Of a stretch of 64,000 bases of DNA, positions 60,829 through 64,000 are shown piece by piece. The notes beneath the pieces were generated by a model, which did no database searches, had not been told where the DNA came from, and saw only the letters and a program-made list of their open reading frames with translations. The number at the start of each line of letters is the position of its first letter. Within the stretch, counting starts at the first letter, position 1. A program made the position numbers and the translations under genes. The stretch is from Azospirillum sp. (GTDB lineage Bacteria > Pseudomonadota > Alphaproteobacteria > Azospirillales > Azospirillaceae). The stretch is taken from NCBI GenBank assembly GCA_016124535.1, contig WGNK01000053.1, positions 39,748 through 103,747 on the forward strand. The letters run 5' to 3'.

Positions 60829-61206
60829 TCACGGCGGCGCGAACCACTCGCCGACGACATAGCCGATCGCCGCGGCGAAGGCGCAGGTGACCACCGACAG
60901 CACGACATTGATCAGGACGGTGAGGACGGCGCCGCTGTGCAACAGCGTCAGGTTTTGCAGACTGAAGGACGAGAAGGTGGTGAAGCCGCCGCAGAAGCCG
61001 ACCATCAGGAACTGGCGCCGGGTCGGGCTGAGCAGCGGCAGGCCTGCGGCCAGTCCGATCACGAAGGAGCCGAGCAGATTGACCGCTACGGTGTCCCAGG
61101 GCATGCCGGGCAACCAGGGTGACGGCTCGAACAGCCCGGACATGCCGTAGCGGGTCATGCCGCCGAGCGCGCTGCCCAGCGCGATGATCAGATATTCCAC
61201 AAGCAT
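60829..61206 (-). CDS. crcB: Fluoride channel subunit CrcB (second of two)
   Basis: A 125-residue membrane protein with four helices, of the Fluc/CrcB fluoride exporter family. AVNLLGSFVIGLAAG and GFCGGFTTFSSFSLQN contain the asparagine and the Phe-box of the double-barrelled fluoride pore. Its neighbour 13 bases upstream is a second CrcB, and such pairs work as heterodimers in some bacteria. The ATG at 61206 lacks a strong ribosome site, consistent with coupled translation. Confidence 0.93.
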   Translation of the reverse strand: MLVEYLIIALGSALGGMTRYGMSGLFEPSPWLPGMPWDTVAVNLLGSFVIGLAAGLPLLSPTRRQFLMVGFCGGFTTFSSFSLQNLTLLHSGAVLTVLINVVLSVVTCAFAAAIGYVVGEWFAPP

Positions 61207-61219
61207 GGTACGGGCGTCC

Positions 61220-61597
61220 TCACGAAAACCGGCCGCCGAGCAGAAAGCCCAGGATCGCGGCAACCGTTCCGGCGACCACTGAGACCAGGATGTTCCACAC
61301 CGCGGGGATGGTGTCGCCTTCCTGAAGCAGCAGGATATTTTGCAGGCTGAACGACGAAAAGGTGGTGAAGCCGCCGCAGAATCCGGTCATGACCAGCAGG
61401 CGGGCCGGTTCGCCGAGCAGCGGCAGCGGCAAAGCGGCGGCAAAACCGATCACGAAGCTGCCGGCGAGATTGGCCAGAACGGTGCCCCAGGGCAATTCGT
61501 GGGGCTCAAGCACGCCGACCTCCTCGATCCCGGCAAACCAATGGCGCAGCATGCCGCCGAGTGCGGCCCCCAATCCGACCAGCAGATATGCCGTCAT
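61220..61597 (-). CDS. crcB: Fluoride channel subunit CrcB (first of two)
   Basis: A second 125-residue CrcB with LANLAGSFVIGFAAA and GFCGGFTTFSSFSLQN, closely related to its downstream neighbour. The ATG at 61597 follows a good GGAGGAAGG. The pair would form a fluoride channel of two opposed subunits. I do not see a fluoride riboswitch in the leader. Confidence 0.93.
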   Translation of the reverse strand: MTAYLLVGLGAALGGMLRHWFAGIEEVGVLEPHELPWGTVLANLAGSFVIGFAAALPLPLLGEPARLLVMTGFCGGFTTFSSFSLQNILLLQEGDTIPAVWNILVSVVAGTVAAILGFLLGGRFS

Positions 61598-61762
61598 ATT
61601 GCCTTCCTCCGACCGGGCCGGCAGGGGACCGGCGCGCATGCCCATTGTTCGCGTAAGGCGGCGTCCACGCAAGGCCCGTGCCGGCGCTTGCCAGGTCACC
61701 GACGGGCGGTTATCGTCGCCGTTTCGCAAAACCAGCGCGACGCCAGAAGAGGCAGGCAGACC

Positions 61763-62026
61763 ATGAGCGCCGAAACCGCCAACGACGTCGGCGGCATCGC
61801 AGCCGACCATCTGAAATCCTTCATCGAGCGCATCGAGCGGTTGGAGGAGGAGAAGGCCGGCCTCGCCGCGGATATCCGCGACGTCTATGCCGAGGCCAAG
61901 GGGACCGGCTTCGACACCAAGATCATGCGGCAGATTCTGCGCCTGCGCCGGTTGGAGAAGGCCGATCGCGACGAGCAGGAACACCTGCTCGACCTCTACA
62001 AACAGGCGCTCGGCATGCTTGAGTAG
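61763..62026 (+). CDS. gapR: Nucleoid-associated protein GapR (DUF2312)
   Basis: An 87-residue protein of the DUF2312/UPF0335 family, equivalent to Caulobacter GapR, which binds overtwisted DNA ahead of replication and transcription. The helical core LKSFIERIERLEEEK, DVYAEAKGTGFDTKIMRQILRLRRLEK and LLDLYKQALGM are conserved. The start at 61763 has a GAGGCAGG site. It is divergent from the crcB pair and 38 bases before the CDF gene. Confidence 0.92.
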   Translation: MSAETANDVGGIAADHLKSFIERIERLEEEKAGLAADIRDVYAEAKGTGFDTKIMRQILRLRRLEKADRDEQEHLLDLYKQALGMLE

Positions 62027-62064
62027 GGGCGATCGGGGCCGCTTCCTGAAGTCCGGGGGTCTTC

Positions 62065-62970
62065 ATGGTGCATCAACAGTCCGGTCACGGACATAGTCAC
62101 GGCGGTGGCCCCGGCGGCAACGAACGGCGGGTGCTCCTGGCGCTGGTCCTGACCGCGGGGTTCATGATCGCCGAGGTAGTCGGCGGCCTGCTCTCGGGCT
62201 CTCTGGCGCTGCTCGCCGATGCCGGCCACATGCTGACCGATGCGGTGGCGCTGGCGCTGACCTGGGTCGCGTTCCGGCTGGCGCGCCGGCCGTCCGACCA
62301 ACGGCGGTCTTTCGGCTACCATCGCTTCGAGGTCCTGGCCGCCTTCGTCAACGGCCTGGTGCTGTTCGGCATCGCGGGCTGGATCGTGATCGAAGCGGCG
62401 CGACGGCTCGGGGATCCGGTCCCGGTCCTGGCCGGCCCGATGCTGGTGATCGCCACGTTGGGGCTGCTGGTCAATATCGCCGCCTTCCTGGTGCTGCGCG
62501 GCGGCAGCGACAATCTCAACCTGAGGAGCGCCGTGCTCCATGTGCTGGGCGATCTGCTGGGATCGGTCGCGGCGATCGGGGCGGCGCTGGTGATCCTGGC
62601 AACCGGATGGTTCCCGATCGACCCGATCCTGTCGGTGCTGGTGGCCCTTCTGGTCTTGCGCAGCGCCTGGGCGGTGGTGCGGCAGTCGACTCACATCCTG
62701 CTCGAAGGCACGCCCGAAGGTATCGACGGTGGGGCGATCGCCGCCGCTGTCCGCGATGGCGTGGCGGCGGTGACCGAGGTGCACCATGTCCATGCCTGGT
62801 CGCTGACCGCCGAGCGGCGCATGGTGACGCTGCATGCCACCGTGGCGGCGGACACCGATCGGGACGATACGCTGGGGCAAATCCGCACCTTGCTGGAACG
62901 GCAATTCGGCATCGGCCATGCCACGATTCAGCTCGAACGCGCGTCCTGCGACGACCACTGCGGTCGCTGA
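62065..62970 (+). CDS. Cation diffusion facilitator, probable zinc exporter
   Basis: A 301-residue CDF transporter exporting zinc or related divalent ions with proton exchange. It begins with a His-rich stretch (GHGHSHGGG), has six membrane helices with LLADAGHMLTDAVALA on helix II and AVLHVLGDLLGSVAAIGAA on helix V (the HxxxD sites), and a C-terminal cytoplasmic domain with HHVHAWSLT. The HD/HD residues suit zinc. It may be co-transcribed with gapR. Confidence 0.93.
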   Translation: MVHQQSGHGHSHGGGPGGNERRVLLALVLTAGFMIAEVVGGLLSGSLALLADAGHMLTDAVALALTWVAFRLARRPSDQRRSFGYHRFEVLAAFVNGLVLFGIAGWIVIEAARRLGDPVPVLAGPMLVIATLGLLVNIAAFLVLRGGSDNLNLRSAVLHVLGDLLGSVAAIGAALVILATGWFPIDPILSVLVALLVLRSAWAVVRQSTHILLEGTPEGIDGGAIAAAVRDGVAAVTEVHHVHAWSLTAERRMVTLHATVAADTDRDDTLGQIRTLLERQFGIGHATIQLERASCDDHCGR

Positions 62971-63066
62971 TCGCCATCGACCGGGCGCCGCCCCCCTCTG
63001 GCGATCACCAGCCGATCGGTGTAGTATCCCCGCCACAAGCCAATAAAAATTGGGGGAGGGGATCAC

Positions 63067-63738
63067 ATGAACGACAACGACAGCGCGACTCCGGTCGCGG
63101 CACCAACCGCGCAACCCGACGAGGCCGACCGGATCGGGGAATTGCTGGCCGAGCAGGCCGGATTGCGTGCCAAGCTCGATCTTGCCGAGCTGCGCGGCAA
63201 GCAGTTGACCGAGGAACTCGGCGAAGCCCGCAAGGCTCTGGCCGCGGCAGAGGCGGTATTCGATCAACAGCGCCGCGCCGCGGAGGCGGCGACGGCCGCT
63301 CTGGATCAGGCCGGCCGCGCCCTCCAGGCCGCCGAAGACCGGGCCAACACGTCGGCCAAGCAAGCCGAAGCGGCCGAGGCCCGGGCCAAAGCGGCCGAGA
63401 GCCAGGTTCAGGGCGAACGACAGACGGTGGGGGTCAAGGATGCCGAGCTGGCTCGACTCAAAGCCACGCAAGAGGCCGAGCGGAAGGCCGCGGGCCTGGC
63501 CGCCGCCGAAGCCTGGGAGAACTACCGGGATCGCAATCGTCTGATCGTCAAGCAGATGTTGGAACTGGATGAGCTGCGGCGGCAGAACCTTGCCGGCTCC
63601 GCCGAAATCGCGGCGCTGACCACGGCGGGGAACGCTTGCCGCGCCGAGACGGCAAGGCTGGCCGCCGAATTGGATCGGCGAGGGCCGGCCGGCAGCTTGG
63701 CCGCCGTCACCACGGCGCTTGGCGACCTGTTCCGCTGA
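63067..63738 (+). CDS. Coiled-coil protein of unknown function
   Basis: A 223-residue Ala/Glu/Arg-rich protein, probably cytoplasmic and almost wholly coiled coil (about residues 20-205; LLAEQAGLRAKLDLAELRGK, EARAKAAESQVQGERQ). No membrane segment or signal peptide. A strong GGGGGAGGGG ribosome site precedes the ATG. The family is not recognised. A long inverted repeat follows 45 bases after its stop. Confidence 0.65.
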   Translation: MNDNDSATPVAAPTAQPDEADRIGELLAEQAGLRAKLDLAELRGKQLTEELGEARKALAAAEAVFDQQRRAAEAATAALDQAGRALQAAEDRANTSAKQAEAAEARAKAAESQVQGERQTVGVKDAELARLKATQEAERKAAGLAAAEAWENYRDRNRLIVKQMLELDELRRQNLAGSAEIAALTTAGNACRAETARLAAELDRRGPAGSLAAVTTALGDLFR

Positions 63739-63783
63739 AACGGCTGCTTCCCACCCGAGCGACGGCCCGGCCGGTGCGAGTTT

Positions 63784-63829
63784 CCGAGCCCGGGCGTCCC
63801 GCCGGTACCGACGGGGCGCCCGGGCTCGG
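63784..63829 (+). terminator. Long GC-rich hairpin after the coiled-coil gene
   Basis: Arms of 18 bases (CCGAGCCCGGGCGTCCCG and CGGGGCGCCCGGGCTCGG) pair with one G-T wobble around a 10-base loop that is itself self-complementary. No T-run follows, so intrinsic termination is uncertain. Confidence 0.5.
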
Positions 63830-63949
63830 ACTCTGTGCGGCCGGCGGACGGCTCTCGCCTTAGGACAGCCCTGGCAATAAGCGAATCGGTTGGCAGGAGC
63901 CGGAGGTTGTCGATTCCGTTCGGGTTCGGAACGCTGTATCTTGTGGGGT

Positions 63950-64000
63950 ATGGTTGATGAAGCTGCAATTCGTAGAGGCTACGAGGTAATCCGGCCGAAC
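63950..64000 (+). CDS. Possible start of a gene running off the window
   Basis: An ATG at 63950 opens a frame (MVDEAAIRRGYEVIRPN) that remains open to the last base. A weak GGGG site lies just upstream. Only 17 residues are visible, so the identity and even the existence of the gene are uncertain. Confidence 0.3.
   Translation, partial: MVDEAAIRRGYEVIRPN

Noticed and set aside
61598..61762. Fluoride riboswitch ahead of crcB
   Set aside because: The conserved pseudoknot core is not visible in the leader.
1..64000. CRISPR arrays, insertion sequences, prophage or integrase genes
   Set aside because: No regularly spaced direct repeats with unique spacers, no transposase or integrase motif and no flanking target duplications were seen.

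Overview
This 64 kb window is a chromosomal stretch of a high-GC Gram-negative bacterium, most likely an alphaproteobacterium of Rhodospirillales type. The case rests on gene order and content: ubiE/ubiB facing mutM, echA, rpsT and dnaA; trkA, dat, hfq and hflX; hisG, hisD, UPF0262 and a low-molecular-weight phosphatase; and the lineage-typical proteins GapR (DUF2312), TrcR (DUF1013), short-form HisG and the YdcH/DUF465 family. Genes are dense, often overlap by ATGA junctions, and use ATG, GTG and TTG starts. I see no rRNA, tRNA, CRISPR array, insertion sequence or prophage.

Layout. 1-8.7 kb: partial CoA-transferase, purU, an unknown protein, a chemoreceptor, hldE, a membrane methyltransferase-like protein, efp and an inositol-monophosphatase-like gene. 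8.7-12.8 kb: an envelope cluster with an OmpA-like lipoprotein, a MotA/TolQ/ExbB-like channel and a MotB/OmpA-like partner whose long coiled coil contains five exact 35-residue repeats. 12.8-21.7 kb: rhomboid protease, Lhr-type helicase, a secreted unknown, a PAS3-GGDEF-EAL protein, a radical SAM enzyme, a small coiled-coil protein and a YccF protein. 21.7-28.4 kb: a gene-poor AT-richer gap, then recR, dnaA, rpsT, echA, a small secreted protein and mutM. 28.4-34.2 kb: a fused nucleotidyltransferase-HEPN protein wedged between mutM and ubiE, then ubiE, ubiB and a large MscS-family channel. 34.2-40.3 kb: a small membrane protein, CreA, an OmpA-family protein and an operon pairing a TRAP-type binding protein with a sensor kinase.

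40.6-49.5 kb: trkA-dat-HAD-hfq-hflX, a proline-rich secreted protein, a tetR with its probable operator, and the his operon. 49.6-54.2 kb: DsrE-like protein, a BdcA-like reductase, ubiX, DUF465, trcR, a small unknown and asd. 54.4-60.8 kb: glycerate 2-kinase and pyruvate kinase, then a complete TRAP transporter (dctP, dctQ, dctM) closed by a clear terminator. 60.8-64 kb: paired crcB fluoride-channel genes, gapR, a zinc-type CDF exporter, a coiled-coil protein and the edge of a possible next gene.

The most interesting points are: the hflX reading frame, which has no NTG start where its conserved N-terminus begins but has an ACG at ideal distance from a Shine-Dalgarno sequence; a MutM zinc finger that has lost its fourth cysteine; the MNT-HEPN fusion with an apparently broken HEPN motif; the MotA/MotB-like envelope machine with a repeat-built rod; the TRAP-binding-protein/kinase pair; and an unexplained nested inverted repeat plus a 21-codon upstream ORF before dnaA. 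All functions are read from sequence motifs and remembered family features; no database search was run.
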